Numbered from the stretch's first letter, positions 9,541 to 17,915 are shown. The stretch is 64,000 bases of DNA from Pseudoruegeria sp. HB172150 (GCF_013184805.1 NZ_JAATNG010000001.1:620001-684000); one strand, 5' to 3'. Notes: generated by a model not told the origin, from the letters alone. A program made the numbers and translations.

Positions 9541-10677
9541 ATGTCCAATAACTCCTCTCTATTCGTCCTCAGCCTGTCCGCGACCCTGTTGATGGTCGGT
9601 GTCGGGATGATCGTCGCCCTGCTGCCGCAGCGGGTGCATGCCATGACCGGAACGCTGGAAAGCGTCGGCCTGATCGCCTCGGTCTTCGCCTTCACCTACC
9701 TGCTGGCGCAGCTGCCCATCGGCGCCCTGTCCGACCGCCTCGGGGCAAAGCGGTTCCTCGTGCTCGGCTATTTCCTGTGTGCCGCCTCCGGGCTCGTGTT
9801 CTTCGGTGCAGGGACAGCGGGCGGGATCTATCTCGGCCGTGCCCTTCAGGGGCTGGGCGAGGCGCCGATCTGGGCGCTGGGTCCCGCGTTCCTGTCGCTT
9901 GCCCACCCGGCCGCCAAGGGCCGGGCCATCGGCATCTACAATGCGGCAATCCACACCGGCCTGACCCTCGGGCCGCTGCTGGGCCTGCTGATCGCGCCGG
10001 ACGGTCAGGGCCAGGCGCCTTTTCTCGTCTTCGCGCTCCTCTGCTTCACCGCCGGGCTCCTGACGCTGCTGTTCCTCCCATCGGCGCCGGTGTCGGTGGG
10101 ACCGGCGCGGGTGAGTCTCCGGGAGGCGCTTGGCGTCCTGTGGCGGCGGAAGCCCGCGATCCTTCTGGCCGGCGTCGTGCTCTACGGTGCCGGATACGGC
10201 GTGTTCGTCAGTGTCCTGCCCGTCTCCCTGACGGTGACTCATGGCTTCGGTAGCGCCGCCGTGAGCATGAGCTTCGTTCTGTTCTATGCGGCAGTCAGTT
10301 TTTCTCAGGTCGTCGCGGGCAGGGTGTCGGACCGTGTCGGACGGTCCGGCTTCCTGATCGGGGGGATGGTCGCGGCGGCGCTCGGGTTCGGCGCGGTCCC
10401 GTTCGTTCCGGGGCTATGGGTATTCCTGCCGCTCGGTGTCGCGAGCATCGGGCTGGGCGTGTTCTGCATCGCGTCGATTGCCGAGCTGAACGACTGCGTG
10501 TCCGACGCGCTCAAGGGAACGGTTTCCGGCGCCTACTATTTCGCCTGGGGGCTGGGCTATGTTCTCGGCCCGCTGGGTTTCGGCGCGGCGCTGTCGGGCG
10601 GGCCGGCGGTCGGATACGCATCGCTCGCGGTGCTGTTCGGCGGGGCGGCTCTGGCCCTCCGGTTCCTGAAGACATGA
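9541..10677 (+). CDS. MFS transporter (drug/sugar efflux type)
   Basis: 378-residue major facilitator with about 12 hydrophobic segments in two halves. The motif A region GALSDRLGAKR (residues 61-71) lies in the first cytoplasmic loop, and its repeat GRVSDRVGRSGF in the second half. Acts in the inner membrane, probably as a proton-coupled exporter; the cargo cannot be predicted. ATG 9541 is chosen because the first transmembrane helix begins soon after. An upstream in-frame GTG at 9517 would add eight polar residues. A 15-bp perfect hairpin follows the gene. Confidence 0.82.
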   Translation: MSNNSSLFVLSLSATLLMVGVGMIVALLPQRVHAMTGTLESVGLIASVFAFTYLLAQLPIGALSDRLGAKRFLVLGYFLCAASGLVFFGAGTAGGIYLGRALQGLGEAPIWALGPAFLSLAHPAAKGRAIGIYNAAIHTGLTLGPLLGLLIAPDGQGQAPFLVFALLCFTAGLLTLLFLPSAPVSVGPARVSLREALGVLWRRKPAILLAGVVLYGAGYGVFVSVLPVSLTVTHGFGSAAVSMSFVLFYAAVSFSQVVAGRVSDRVGRSGFLIGGMVAAALGFGAVPFVPGLWVFLPLGVASIGLGVFCIASIAELNDCVSDALKGTVSGAYYFAWGLGYVLGPLGFGAALSGGPAVGYASLAVLFGGAALALRFLKT

Positions 10678-10692
10678 CGATCTGAAGCCGAA

Positions 10693-10727
10693 GCCCTGCG
10701 CCCGCCGGACCTCGGCGGGCGCAGGGC
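10693..10727 (+). terminator. Long perfect hairpin downstream of the MFS gene
   Basis: A 15-bp perfect stem (10693-10707 with 10713-10727) and a 5-nt loop, 16 nt after the stop codon. No T tract follows, so it may act as a transcript-stabilising or Rho-assisted end rather than a classical terminator. Confidence 0.5.
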
Positions 10728-10851
10728 CGTCCGGTATCACCTCCGGCACTGCCGGGTGCTGCGCGATGCGGCGGCAATGGTCGGGCGGAACGGCGGGACC
10801 GGGACCGCCTTCCCGGGCATGCGCCATGCCTGATCCAGCCTGCCTGTCCGC

Positions 10852-10927
10852 ACCTGTCCTCACACCTAGGTTAGCGCTAACATGCCTGAAATCAATGACT
10901 TGACCCCCCGTCCCCATGGGGACGCCC
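10852..10927 (+). repeat. 76-bp inverted repeat, copy 1 (two-palindrome element)
   Basis: Matches the reverse complement of 17827-17902 with about 4 mismatches in 76. It contains two perfect palindromes, GTTAGCGCTAAC (10870-10881) and GTCCCCATGGGGAC (10910-10923), separated by 28 bp of identical non-palindromic sequence. It lies about 100 bp upstream of proS. The first palindrome looks like a LacI-family operator core. Confidence 0.9.
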
Positions 10928-11023
10928 CTCCGCGGCCTGCCCGCCGCACTCACCTCGCTTGTCTTGCCCCCGGCAATCCCCTAGACCGCTTCCGACCACG
11001 GATACCCGCGCCAAGGAGCCCTC

Positions 11024-12346
11024 ATGCGCCTCTCCCGCTACTTCCTGCCCGTCCTCAAGGAGACGCCCTCCGAGGCCCAGATCGCCAGCCACCGCCTGAT
11101 GCTCCGCGCCGGCATGATCCGCCAGCAGGCCGCCGGCATCTATTCCTGGCTCCCCCTCGGCTACCGGGTCCTCCGCAACATCGAGCGGATCGTCCACGAG
11201 GAGCAGCAGCGCGCCGGCCATATACCCCTGCTGATGCCCACCATCCAGCCCGCCGACCTGTGGCAGGAGTCCGGCCGCTACAACGCCTACGGCCCCGAGA
11301 TGCTCCGCATCCGCGACCGCCACGACCGCGACATGCTCTACGGCCCCACCAACGAGGAGATGATCACCGACATCTTCCGGTCCCATGTCAGCAGCTACAA
11401 GGACCTCCCCCTCACGCTCTACCACATCCAGTGGAAGTTCCGCGACGAGGTCCGCCCCCGCTTCGGCGTCATGCGCGGCCGCGAGTTCCTGATGAAGGAC
11501 GGCTACAACTTCGACCTGACCAAGGAAGACGCCCTCCACGCCTATAACCGCCACCTCGTCAGCTACCTGCGAACCTACGAGCGGATGGGCCTGCAGGCGA
11601 TCCCGATGCGCGCCGACAGCGGCCCCATCGGCGGCGACGACACCCACGAATTCCTCGTCCTCGCCGAGACCGGCGAAAGCGAAGTCTTCTACGACAGCGA
11701 GATCACCGACCTGAAGTTCGGCGACCGCGACATCGATTACGACAGCCACGAACAATGCGCCGCCGTCCTGGCCGAGTTCACCTCGCGCTATGCCCGCACC
11801 GACGAGACCCACGACGACGACTTGTTCCTTGAGATACCCGAAGCCCGCCGCCGCAAGGCCCGCGGGATCGAGGTCGGCCAGATCTTCTACTTCGGCACCA
11901 AGTATTCCGAACCCATGGGCGCCACGGTGCAGGGCCCCGACGGCAAGTCTGTCCCGGTCCACATGGGCTCGCACGGGATCGGTGTCTCCCGCCTCGCCGG
12001 GGCATTGATCGAGGCGAACCACGACGACAGGGGCATCATCTGGCCTTGGGAGGTCGCGCCCTTCCATGTCGGCATCGTCAACGTCAAGCAGGGCGATCCG
12101 GCGGCCGATGCAGCCTGCGAGCAGCTGGAAGCGGCGCTGACGAAGGCGGGTCTCGAAGTGCTGTACGACGACCGTGAAGAGCGGGCCGGCGCAAAGTTCG
12201 CGACAATGGACCTGATCGGGCTGCCGTTCCGTATCACGGTCGGACCGCGCGGGCTTGAAAAGGGTGTGGTCGAACTGACCGACCGCCGCACCGGCGAAAG
12301 CGAGGAACTGACGCCGGAACTGGCGGTGGCTCGACTGACATCGTAG
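11024..12346 (+). CDS. proS: Prolyl-tRNA synthetase (short alphaproteobacterial form)
   Basis: 440-residue class II aminoacyl-tRNA synthetase charging tRNA-Pro. Motif 2 is visible in [19 protein letters not shown] and motif 3 in [16 protein letters not shown]. The C-terminal anticodon-binding domain starts near [13 protein letters not shown]. At this length there is no insertion (editing) domain between motifs 2 and 3, as is typical in alphaproteobacteria. ATG 11024 follows AAGGAG. It heads the conserved order proS-lolC-lolD; here two lysine-rich genes intervene. Confidence 0.96.
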   Translation: MRLSRYFLPVLKETPSEAQIASHRLMLRAGMIRQQAAGIYSWLPLGYRVLRNIERIVHEEQQRAGHIPLLMPTIQPADLWQESGRYNAYGPEMLRIRDRHDRDMLYGPTNEEMITDIFRSHVSSYKDLPLTLYHIQWKFRDEVRPRFGVMRGREFLMKDGYNFDLTKEDALHAYNRHLVSYLRTYERMGLQAIPMRADSGPIGGDDTHEFLVLAETGESEVFYDSEITDLKFGDRDIDYDSHEQCAAVLAEFTSRYARTDETHDDDLFLEIPEARRRKARGIEVGQIFYFGTKYSEPMGATVQGPDGKSVPVHMGSHGIGVSRLAGALIEANHDDRGIIWPWEVAPFHVGIVNVKQGDPAADAACEQLEAALTKAGLEVLYDDREERAGAKFATMDLIGLPFRITVGPRGLEKGVVELTDRRTGESEELTPELAVARLTS

Positions 12347-12494
12347 CCTGCTGGATAGAGCCGCGTCGGGTCGCCGGCTTCGGCTCCATGGGCTGAAGCC
12401 TTTCCAGATATCAACCGATGCGAGATTGCGCGCTGTTTCCGACATGCGGTGCACTGGGTAAAATCAGCCTCAAACAGCGATTTCTTGCTGTGTT

Positions 12495-12522
12495 TGGCGC
12501 CTGATCGGAAAAAGGTATATAC
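12495..12522 (+). promoter_or_regulatory. Candidate promoter of the 39-residue lysine-rich gene
   Basis: TTGGCG (12495-12500), 16 nt, TATATA (12517-12522) in an AT-rich patch within the proS downstream gap, about 75 nt before the start codon. Inferred from pattern. Confidence 0.35.
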
Positions 12523-12596
12523 AAACGCTATAGACATGTTATACCGCCCTCCCACGAGGCCGGACAGTACCGGCTGGTAGTAGAGAGGAGGCATTC

Positions 12597-12716
12597 ATGT
12601 CCAAGAAATCGAAGATCAAGAGCCTGAAAAAAGAGGTCAAATCCCGCCAGGCCAAGGTCAAGCGTCAGGAAACGAAGCTGAAGAAGGCCAAGAAGGCCCT
12701 CAAGAAAGCCGCCTGA
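12597..12716 (+). CDS. Very small lysine-rich protein (39 residues)
   Basis: Begins MSKKSKIKSLKKEVKSR and ends KKALKKAA; nearly half the residues are K or R. ATG 12597 follows a strong AGAGGAGG (12582-12589). The spacing of charged and small residues suggests a single amphipathic helix that could bind nucleic acid. No recognised family. Its C-terminal KKAKKALKKAA resembles the tail of the 210-residue protein encoded just downstream (12805-13437), which suggests a shared origin or function. Confidence 0.7.
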   Translation: MSKKSKIKSLKKEVKSRQAKVKRQETKLKKAKKALKKAA

Positions 12717-12804
12717 CACGGGCAGCCGCACTCACGGATCCATTCAGGGCGTCGGCGCATTGGATCGCCGGCGCCCGCCTCTATAGGAACAAGGAACGCA
12801 AACG

Positions 12805-13437
12805 ATGGCTGAGCTGACCGAAGTGAAAGGCGTTGGGCCGTCGCTGGCCCGGGCGCTGAAAGAAAGCGGAATCGACAGCGCCGAAGCGATGGTTTCGGCC
12901 GGCGAGTCCGGATTGGGCGCGGTACCCGGGATCGGGACGGCGCGCGCGGTGACCCTTGCCGCCGCCGCCCGCGCCGCGCTTTCCTCGCCTGCCGCAGTGC
13001 CGAGCCCGGCCGCGCAACTGGCCGCGCGCAGGGCCGCCCGTAAACCTGCTGCGAGCCCCGCTCCCACGCCGAAACCCGAGGCAACTTCCACACCCGCTGC
13101 AGCGTCCGCCACGAAACCAGTGACCGCCCCAGCCGCGAAACCGGAACCAACCGAACCCGTCGCCGAAGCCGAAGTCGAAAAGCCTGCCAAGGCAAAGAAG
13201 ACTAATAAGGCCAGCAAGCCAACGAAGAGAGCCAAGGCGGAAAAGAAGGTGAAGAAAGCAGACAAGGACGCCAAGGCAAAGAAAAAAGCCAAGGCGGAGA
13301 AGTCGAAAAAGAAATCGAAGGATGCGAAAGCGTCCAAGTCGGACAAGAAGGCCAAGACCGCAAAAAAGGCGAAGGCCAAGAAGGCCGAAAAGAAGACCAA
13401 GAAATCGAAGGCCAAGAAGCTGAAAAAGGCCGCTTGA
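12805..13437 (+). CDS. Helix-hairpin-helix protein with histone H1-like lysine/alanine tail
   Basis: 210 residues in three zones. Residues 1-58 hold two helix-hairpin-helix-like motifs (VKGVGPSLARAL at 7-18; VPGIGTARAVTL at 40-51). Residues 59-125 are an Ala/Pro/Thr-rich linker. Residues 126-210 are an almost pure K/A/S/E tail (AKAKKAEKKTKKSKAKKLKKAA-like repeats). HhH pairs bind the DNA or RNA backbone without sequence preference, and such tails neutralise nucleic acid charge. The likely role is nucleoid-associated or ribosome/RNA-associated; this is inference. A strong terminator follows. GAACAAGGAAC supplies a ribosome-binding site. Confidence 0.75.
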   Translation: MAELTEVKGVGPSLARALKESGIDSAEAMVSAGESGLGAVPGIGTARAVTLAAAARAALSSPAAVPSPAAQLAARRAARKPAASPAPTPKPEATSTPAAASATKPVTAPAAKPEPTEPVAEAEVEKPAKAKKTNKASKPTKRAKAEKKVKKADKDAKAKKKAKAEKSKKKSKDAKASKSDKKAKTAKKAKAKKAEKKTKKSKAKKLKKAA

Positions 13438-13477
13438 CCACCGGACAGGGCCAATCGGCCCAAGGCTGGCGGAAACT

Positions 13478-13510
13478 TGCGCGCGGGATCACCCGCGCGC
13501 ATTTGATTTT
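13478..13510 (+). terminator. Rho-independent terminator after the HhH/lysine-rich gene
   Basis: Stem GCGCGCGGG (13479-13487), loop ATCA, stem CCCGCGCGC (13492-13500), then ATTTGATTTT. Confidence 0.8.
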
Positions 13511-13653
13511 CAGGGACCTATCCGAAATCTGCCGGAAGACGAGAGAACAGGCAGGGACGGGCACTAGTGTAACTGACGCCGCTCCTTGGCCTTGCTTCGA
13601 CCGCGTTCCGCCGCCGCTTGACGCCCCCGCGCAATCCGCTAAGGCTCCGCCGC

Positions 13654-14928
13654 ATGCCGATGTTCTCCGGATTTGAATGGATGATCGCCTGGCGCTACCT
13701 GCGCGCGCGCCGCGCCGAGGGTGGCGTCTCGGTCATGACATGGATCAGCCTGATCGGGATCACGCTGGCCGTCTTCGCCCTGATTGCCACACTCGCCGTA
13801 CGCTCCGGTTTTCGCGCCGAATTCGTCGACACGATCCTCGGCGCGAACGCGCATGTGACGGTCTATTCCAGCACCTATGTCACTGACACCGGGCAGACGC
13901 TGCGCACCTTTACTGACTACGACGAGATCGCAGACCGGCTTGCCGCGGTTCCCGGCGTGACCCGTGCGGCGCCGCTGGTGAAAGGGCAGGTACTGGCCAA
14001 TTTGCGCGACAGCAATGCCGGCATCGAGGTTTTCGGCATTCAGAAAGATGACCTGCTGAGCCTGCCGCGCATCGCCGAGGCGGAAGAAGCCTGGGGCGAC
14101 ATCAATCGGCTGGAGGAAGGCGTCGCCATCGGCTCCGGCGTGGCGCGGGAGCTTGGCGCGACAATCGGCGACCGCATCAAGATCATCAACCCGAATGGCG
14201 TTCGGTCTGTCATGGGTACCAGCCCGCGCGTGAATGCCTACGAGGTTGTCTACATCTTCACGGCGGGCCGCTACGATATCGACCGTACGCGGGTCTACAT
14301 GCCCTTCGCCGAGGCACAATCCTTCTTCAACAAGGAGGAACAGGCCGACGAATTCGAGGTGATGGTCGAAGACCCGGACAATGTCGATGCCTACACACCG
14401 GCCCTGCTGGAAGCGGCCGGTGAACGCGCTTTGGTATGGACCTGGCGCGATGCGTCAGGCGCCTTCCTGCGCGCGTTGGATGTCGAGGACAACGTGATGT
14501 TCATCATCCTGTCGATCCTCGTCCTGATCGCGGCGATGAACATTGTCAGCGGCCTGATCATGCTGGTGAAGAACAAGGGCCGCGATATCGGAATTCTGCG
14601 GACGGTGGGCCTGACCGAAGGATCCATCCTGCGAATATTCTTTCTGTGTGGCGCGTTCACCGGCACCATCGGAACTATTGCCGGGGTAATCCTTGGGTGC
14701 CTGTTCGCCATCTATATCGATCCGATTTTCTCCTTTGTGAATACGATCATGGGCGGTGGCGTCTGGGATCCCTCGATCCGAGGCATCTACTATCTGCCCG
14801 CAAGGCTGGAACTTGGTGATGTCCTGTCGGCGGTCTTCCTGGCGCTGGGACTGTCCTTTGTCGTCACGATCTTCCCGGCGCGCCGGGCGGCCCGGATGAA
14901 CCCGGTGGAGGCCCTGCGTTATGAGTGA
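13654..14928 (+). CDS. lolC: LolC/LolE-family lipoprotein-releasing permease
   Basis: 424-residue inner-membrane component of the LolCDE ABC machine, which extracts outer-membrane lipoproteins from the inner membrane. It has an N-terminal transmembrane helix ([19 protein letters not shown]), a large periplasmic domain and three C-terminal helices ending in [18 protein letters not shown], the usual FtsX/LolC ending. Only one LolC/E-type protein is encoded beside LolD, so it probably works as a homodimer (LolF-like), as in many non-enteric bacteria. ATG 13654 is preferred to the upstream TTG 13618. The stop codon region overlaps lolD. Confidence 0.93.
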   Translation: MPMFSGFEWMIAWRYLRARRAEGGVSVMTWISLIGITLAVFALIATLAVRSGFRAEFVDTILGANAHVTVYSSTYVTDTGQTLRTFTDYDEIADRLAAVPGVTRAAPLVKGQVLANLRDSNAGIEVFGIQKDDLLSLPRIAEAEEAWGDINRLEEGVAIGSGVARELGATIGDRIKIINPNGVRSVMGTSPRVNAYEVVYIFTAGRYDIDRTRVYMPFAEAQSFFNKEEQADEFEVMVEDPDNVDAYTPALLEAAGERALVWTWRDASGAFLRALDVEDNVMFIILSILVLIAAMNIVSGLIMLVKNKGRDIGILRTVGLTEGSILRIFFLCGAFTGTIGTIAGVILGCLFAIYIDPIFSFVNTIMGGGVWDPSIRGIYYLPARLELGDVLSAVFLALGLSFVVTIFPARRAARMNPVEALRYE

Positions 14929-15598
14929 GGCGGCGCTGGAGCTGACTGGGCTCGAAAAGGGCTACAACCGTGGTAAACCCGGCGAGGTGGTCGTCCTGCG
15001 CGGCGCGGAACTGCGCGTGCATCCGGGAGAGGTTGTCGCCCTTGTGGCGCCGTCCGGCGCCGGGAAATCCACCCTCCTCCACATTGCGGGGCTACTGGAT
15101 ACGCCCGACACGGGCGAAGTGCGCATAGGCGGCGAAATGATGAACGGCCTGTCGGATCGCAAACGCACGCGGGTCCGCCGGTCTGAGGTGGGTTTTGTCT
15201 ACCAGTTCCACCACCTGCTTCCGGAATTCTCGGCCCTGGAAAATATCGTCATCCCGCAGCTTGCGAACGGAACCGCAAAGCCAAAGGCGGAAGAACGCGG
15301 CCGTGATCTGCTGGGACGTGTCGGCGTGGCTGAGCGCGCCACGCACCGTCCTGCCGCCCTGTCGGGCGGTGAACAGCAGCGCGTCGCCTTCTGCCGCGCG
15401 CTGGCGAACGCTCCGCAGTTGCTGCTGGCTGACGAGCCGACCGGTAACCTCGACCCCGACACCTCGGACCGCGTCTTTTCAGCGCTGATGGAGCTTGTGC
15501 GCGAGACCGGGCTTGCGGCGCTGATTGCGACGCATAATCTGGACCTTGCCGCGCGGATGGATCGAACCGTGCGGCTGGAAGGGGGGCAGATCGTCTGA
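14921..15598 (+). CDS. lolD: LolD ATP-binding subunit of the lipoprotein-releasing ABC transporter
   Basis: 225-residue ABC ATPase. The Walker A region is APSGAGKST (residues 43-51; the first Gly of the consensus is Ala). The signature is [11 protein letters not shown] and Walker [13 protein letters not shown]. It powers lipoprotein release together with the upstream permease. The start ATG overlaps the lolC/E stop by 8 bp, which implies translational coupling. Confidence 0.95.
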   Translation: MSEAALELTGLEKGYNRGKPGEVVVLRGAELRVHPGEVVALVAPSGAGKSTLLHIAGLLDTPDTGEVRIGGEMMNGLSDRKRTRVRRSEVGFVYQFHHLLPEFSALENIVIPQLANGTAKPKAEERGRDLLGRVGVAERATHRPAALSGGEQQRVAFCRALANAPQLLLADEPTGNLDPDTSDRVFSALMELVRETGLAALIATHNLDLAARMDRTVRLEGGQIV

Positions 15599-15664
15599 CG
15601 GCCCCGACAGAAGCCATTTAGCGCGGGTTAGCTACTCGCGCAGACAGCCTAGACGGAGACGCCG

Positions 15665-16057
15665 ATGCGATACGCCCTGATAACCCTGATTTTGACGGCC
15701 GTGCCGGCCATCGCGCAAGAGCCCGTAACCGGAGAAGAGCTTTACCGCGCCTACTGCGCCGGATGTCATGGTGTTTCCGCCAGTGGCGACGGTGCTCTGG
15801 CCGACCTGCTGACAGTGCCGGTGGCCGACCTGACCGGGCTGGCCGCGAGGAATGATGGTGTGTTTCCGCTTTCCGACGTGGTGCAAACGATCGACGGTCG
15901 AATGCTTCTGGATGCGCATGGCGGGCCAATGCCGGTTTTCGGGCCGATGCTGGGAGGCGGCAGCGCGGTCATCGATGCACCCGAAGGCGGCGTGATCCAG
16001 ACCCGCGGCGACGTGTTGAAGATCGCCGAATACCTCGCCTCGCAACAGGCGGAGTGA
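15665..16057 (+). CDS. Small monohaem cytochrome c, paralog 1 of 4
   Basis: 130 residues. A Sec signal peptide is cleaved near AIA|QE, giving a soluble periplasmic protein. The haem motif is CAGCH (C31-H35) and the likely distal ligand is M89 in HGGPMPVFGP. It shares with the next three genes the pattern DLT.L..RN.G.FP....V...I.GR and the MP.FGP block. That marks a tandem paralogous family. Probable role: electron carrier in the periplasm; partner unknown. It starts 66 bp after lolD and may be on the same transcript. Confidence 0.85.
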   Translation: MRYALITLILTAVPAIAQEPVTGEELYRAYCAGCHGVSASGDGALADLLTVPVADLTGLAARNDGVFPLSDVVQTIDGRMLLDAHGGPMPVFGPMLGGGSAVIDAPEGGVIQTRGDVLKIAEYLASQQAE

Positions 16058-16058
16058 C

Positions 16059-16487
16059 ATGCCGCCGCGTAACAACGTGCGCACGGGTACTCTCCTGATG
16101 CTGTCAGTAGTTCTGGTCGCCTGTGCACCAAAGCCAGAGCCGGAACCGATGCCCGAAACCACGGGTGCGGCATCGTTCCGGACCTATTGCGCCGTCTGCC
16201 ACGGATCCGGGGCAGACGGCGCTGGGCAACTGTCTGTGTTCGTACCCACCGGTGTGCCCGACCTGCGCGGTCTGAGCTCGGGGAACGGCGGCACATTCCC
16301 GGATACGTATGTGGTCGAGGTTGTCACACGGATCAGCGACTTCCATGCCGGCGTCGTCGCAATGCCGGATTTCGGGCCGCTGCTGGACGGGGAACCCGTC
16401 GTATACACAGCCTCGGACGGAACCCGCATCGAGACCAACGGTGCCGTGCTGGAGATCGTCGATTACCTGCGGCTGATCCAGAACTGA
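16059..16487 (+). CDS. Small monohaem cytochrome c lipoprotein, paralog 2 of 4
   Basis: 142 residues. The N-terminus carries a lipobox-like VVLVAC (lipidated C22), followed by a PKPEPEP linker that would tether the domain to a membrane. Haem motif CAVCH (C44-H48); probable methionine ligand M102 in AMPDFGPLL. It keeps the family's RGL..GNGGTFP motif, although the Arg of the RN pair is lost. The start lies two bases after the stop of paralog 1, so the two are surely co-translated. Confidence 0.83.
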   Translation: MPPRNNVRTGTLLMLSVVLVACAPKPEPEPMPETTGAASFRTYCAVCHGSGADGAGQLSVFVPTGVPDLRGLSSGNGGTFPDTYVVEVVTRISDFHAGVVAMPDFGPLLDGEPVVYTASDGTRIETNGAVLEIVDYLRLIQN

Positions 16488-16596
16488 ACGGACCGTATAC
16501 GCCGCGTCATCTTGCACACATGAAAGAATAATTTTCACAACCCCGCTGAATCGTGGTAGATTATTGCAAAATAACAATATCGGGCGGTGCAGTATC

Positions 16597-16995
16597 ATGC
16601 GGGCGGTTTCTCTGTTTTTTGCCATGTCAGGCGTGTTGGCGCTGGGGGCGTGTACGAACGAGGTCGAGACGGGGCGTGCCTCCTTTGCGGACCTTTGCGC
16701 CGGCTGCCATGGGGAGACCGGACAGGGAAACGGGCCGATGGTGGCCAACCTTACAACCAAGCCTGCCGACCTGACCCGGATCTCCGCGCGGAATGGTGGG
16801 ACGTTTCCGCGGGTTGACGTTATGTCCAAGATCTACGGCTATGCTAGGGGGGAGGCGCATGGTGGCGCCATGCCCGCGTTCTGGCCGCTCTTGGATGGTC
16901 CGACGGTGTTGGTGGAGACGGGTGACGGAATCCTGACGCCGACACCGGAGCCGCTGGTGGCGTTGACGTCATATCTGGAGAGCATTCAGCAGTGA
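16597..16995 (+). CDS. Small monohaem cytochrome c lipoprotein, paralog 3 of 4
   Basis: 132 residues from ATG 16597; an in-frame TTG at 16564 would put polar residues ahead of the signal sequence. Lipobox LGAC (C19), haem motif CAGCH (C34-H38) and probable distal ligand M92 in HGGAMPAFWPLL. The shared block ADLTRISARNGGTFPRVDV is very close to paralogs 1 and 4. The upstream gap (16488-16596) is AT-rich and could hold its own promoter. Confidence 0.85.
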   Translation: MRAVSLFFAMSGVLALGACTNEVETGRASFADLCAGCHGETGQGNGPMVANLTTKPADLTRISARNGGTFPRVDVMSKIYGYARGEAHGGAMPAFWPLLDGPTVLVETGDGILTPTPEPLVALTSYLESIQQ

Positions 16996-17055
16996 TTCAG
17001 GACAAGGCGTGACGGTGCGCGTCGTGGTAATCTTCGCCTGAAGGAGGGTGCCGCG

Positions 17056-17448
17056 ATGAGATTTGTTCCCGCTTTGATGATTGCGTGTCTGGCCGCGCCC
17101 GTGCTGGGGCAGGACCTGGGGAGCGGTGAGAGGAACTTTGCCATCCACTGCGCCGGCTGCCATGGCGAGGATGCGAAGGGCGGGGGGATCGCCTCGATGA
17201 TACTCGACGGTGAGGCGCCGGACCTGACGAAGCTGGCGGAACGGAACGGCGGGGTGTTTCCGCGGGCGGCGGTGGTTTTCCAGATCGACGGGCGGGATCC
17301 GCTGCCGGGGCATGCGGGGGAGATGCCGCAGTTCGGGCCGCTCTTCGAGGGCGAGACGGCGGCGCTGAAGACGGCGGCGGGGCAGCCGGTAGTGACCTCG
17401 AAGGCGATCGTCGAGCTGGTCGAATGGCTGGAGGCGCGGCAGGAGTAG
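17056..17448 (+). CDS. Small monohaem cytochrome c, paralog 4 of 4
   Basis: 130 residues. A Sec signal peptide is cleaved near VLG|QD, so it is a soluble periplasmic form like paralog 1. Haem motif CAGCH (C32-H36); probable methionine ligand M90 in GEMPQFGPLF. The family block PDLTKLAERNGGVFPRAAV is present. AAGGAGG ahead of ATG 17056 is a strong ribosome-binding site. GC content is a little higher than in paralogs 2 and 3. Confidence 0.86.
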   Translation: MRFVPALMIACLAAPVLGQDLGSGERNFAIHCAGCHGEDAKGGGIASMILDGEAPDLTKLAERNGGVFPRAAVVFQIDGRDPLPGHAGEMPQFGPLFEGETAALKTAAGQPVVTSKAIVELVEWLEARQE

Positions 17449-17571
17449 GTGGGACAGGCGCGGTTTCGCCTTCCGGAAATGTGATCGGAAAGCTTGGAAC
17501 AGGGGGCGGGGGCGGTGCGTTTTCCCGTCAGAGCGCCGGCGAGGGTGCCGGCGGAAATGATGGAGGACGTC

Positions 17572-17769
17572 ATGAATTGGGACCAAGTGCAAGGCAACTG
17601 GACTCAGATGAAAGGCAAGGCCCGCGAGAAGTGGGGCGAGCTGACCGATAATGAGCTGGAAGAGGCCCGCGGCGAGCGGGAGCAGCTGATCGGGCTGGTC
17701 CAGGAAAAATATGGCAAGGCGCGCGAGGAAGCGCGGCGCGAGGTGGATGCCTGGCAGGCGTCGATCTGA
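17572..17769 (+). CDS. CsbD-family small stress protein
   Basis: 65 residues: MNWDQVQGNWTQMKGKAREKWGELTDNEL is the typical CsbD N-terminal pattern, followed by charged helix repeats. CsbD-like proteins are abundant, stress-induced and of unknown biochemical role. ATG 17572 follows GGAGG at 17562. Upstream in-frame starts would add an unrelated arginine/alanine-rich extension. A strong terminator follows. Confidence 0.88.
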   Translation: MNWDQVQGNWTQMKGKAREKWGELTDNELEEARGEREQLIGLVQEKYGKAREEARREVDAWQASI

Positions 17770-17792
17770 GCCATCCTGACTTGTAGAAAAGG

Positions 17793-17824
17793 GCCCGCCG
17801 GAGGGGACTCCGGCGGGCTTTTTT
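17793..17824 (+). terminator. Rho-independent terminator of the csbD-like gene
   Basis: Eleven-base perfect stem (17793-17803 with 17808-17818), GGGA loop, then six Ts. It directly abuts the second copy of the 76-bp repeat. Confidence 0.9.
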
Positions 17825-17826
17825 GT

Positions 17827-17902
17827 GGGCGTCCCCATGGGGACGGGGGGTCAAGTCATTGATTTCAGGCGTGTTAGCGCTAACCTCGGTGTGGGGACAC
17901 GT
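17827..17902 (-). repeat. 76-bp inverted repeat, copy 2 (two-palindrome element)
   Basis: Reverse-complement partner of 10852-10927 (about 72 of 76 identical). Palindromes GTCCCCATGGGGAC at 17831-17844 and GTTAGCGCTAAC at 17873-17884. The operator-like palindromes of both copies face outward from the enclosed 7-kb segment. This copy begins two bases after the csbD terminator T tract and ends 14 bp before the stop of the convergent 82-residue gene. Confidence 0.9.
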
Positions 17903-17915
17903 CGGGCGGGCCGCT

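Noticed and set aside
10882-11547. 221-codon plus-strand frame starting in the 76-bp repeat
   Set aside because: Overlaps proS in another frame; Arg/Pro-rich shadow composition.
13126-13437. Interpretation of the lysine-rich tail as a frameshift or low-quality sequence
   Set aside because: The frame stays open from a good start to a stop followed by a proper terminator, and third-position GC is consistent, so the repetitive tail is genuine coding sequence.
16564-16577. FNR/NnrR-like box TTGCAAAATAACAA before the third cytochrome gene
   Set aside because: Only an imperfect match to TTG..N..CAA half-sites and just 19 nt from the start codon, too close for a normal activator site.
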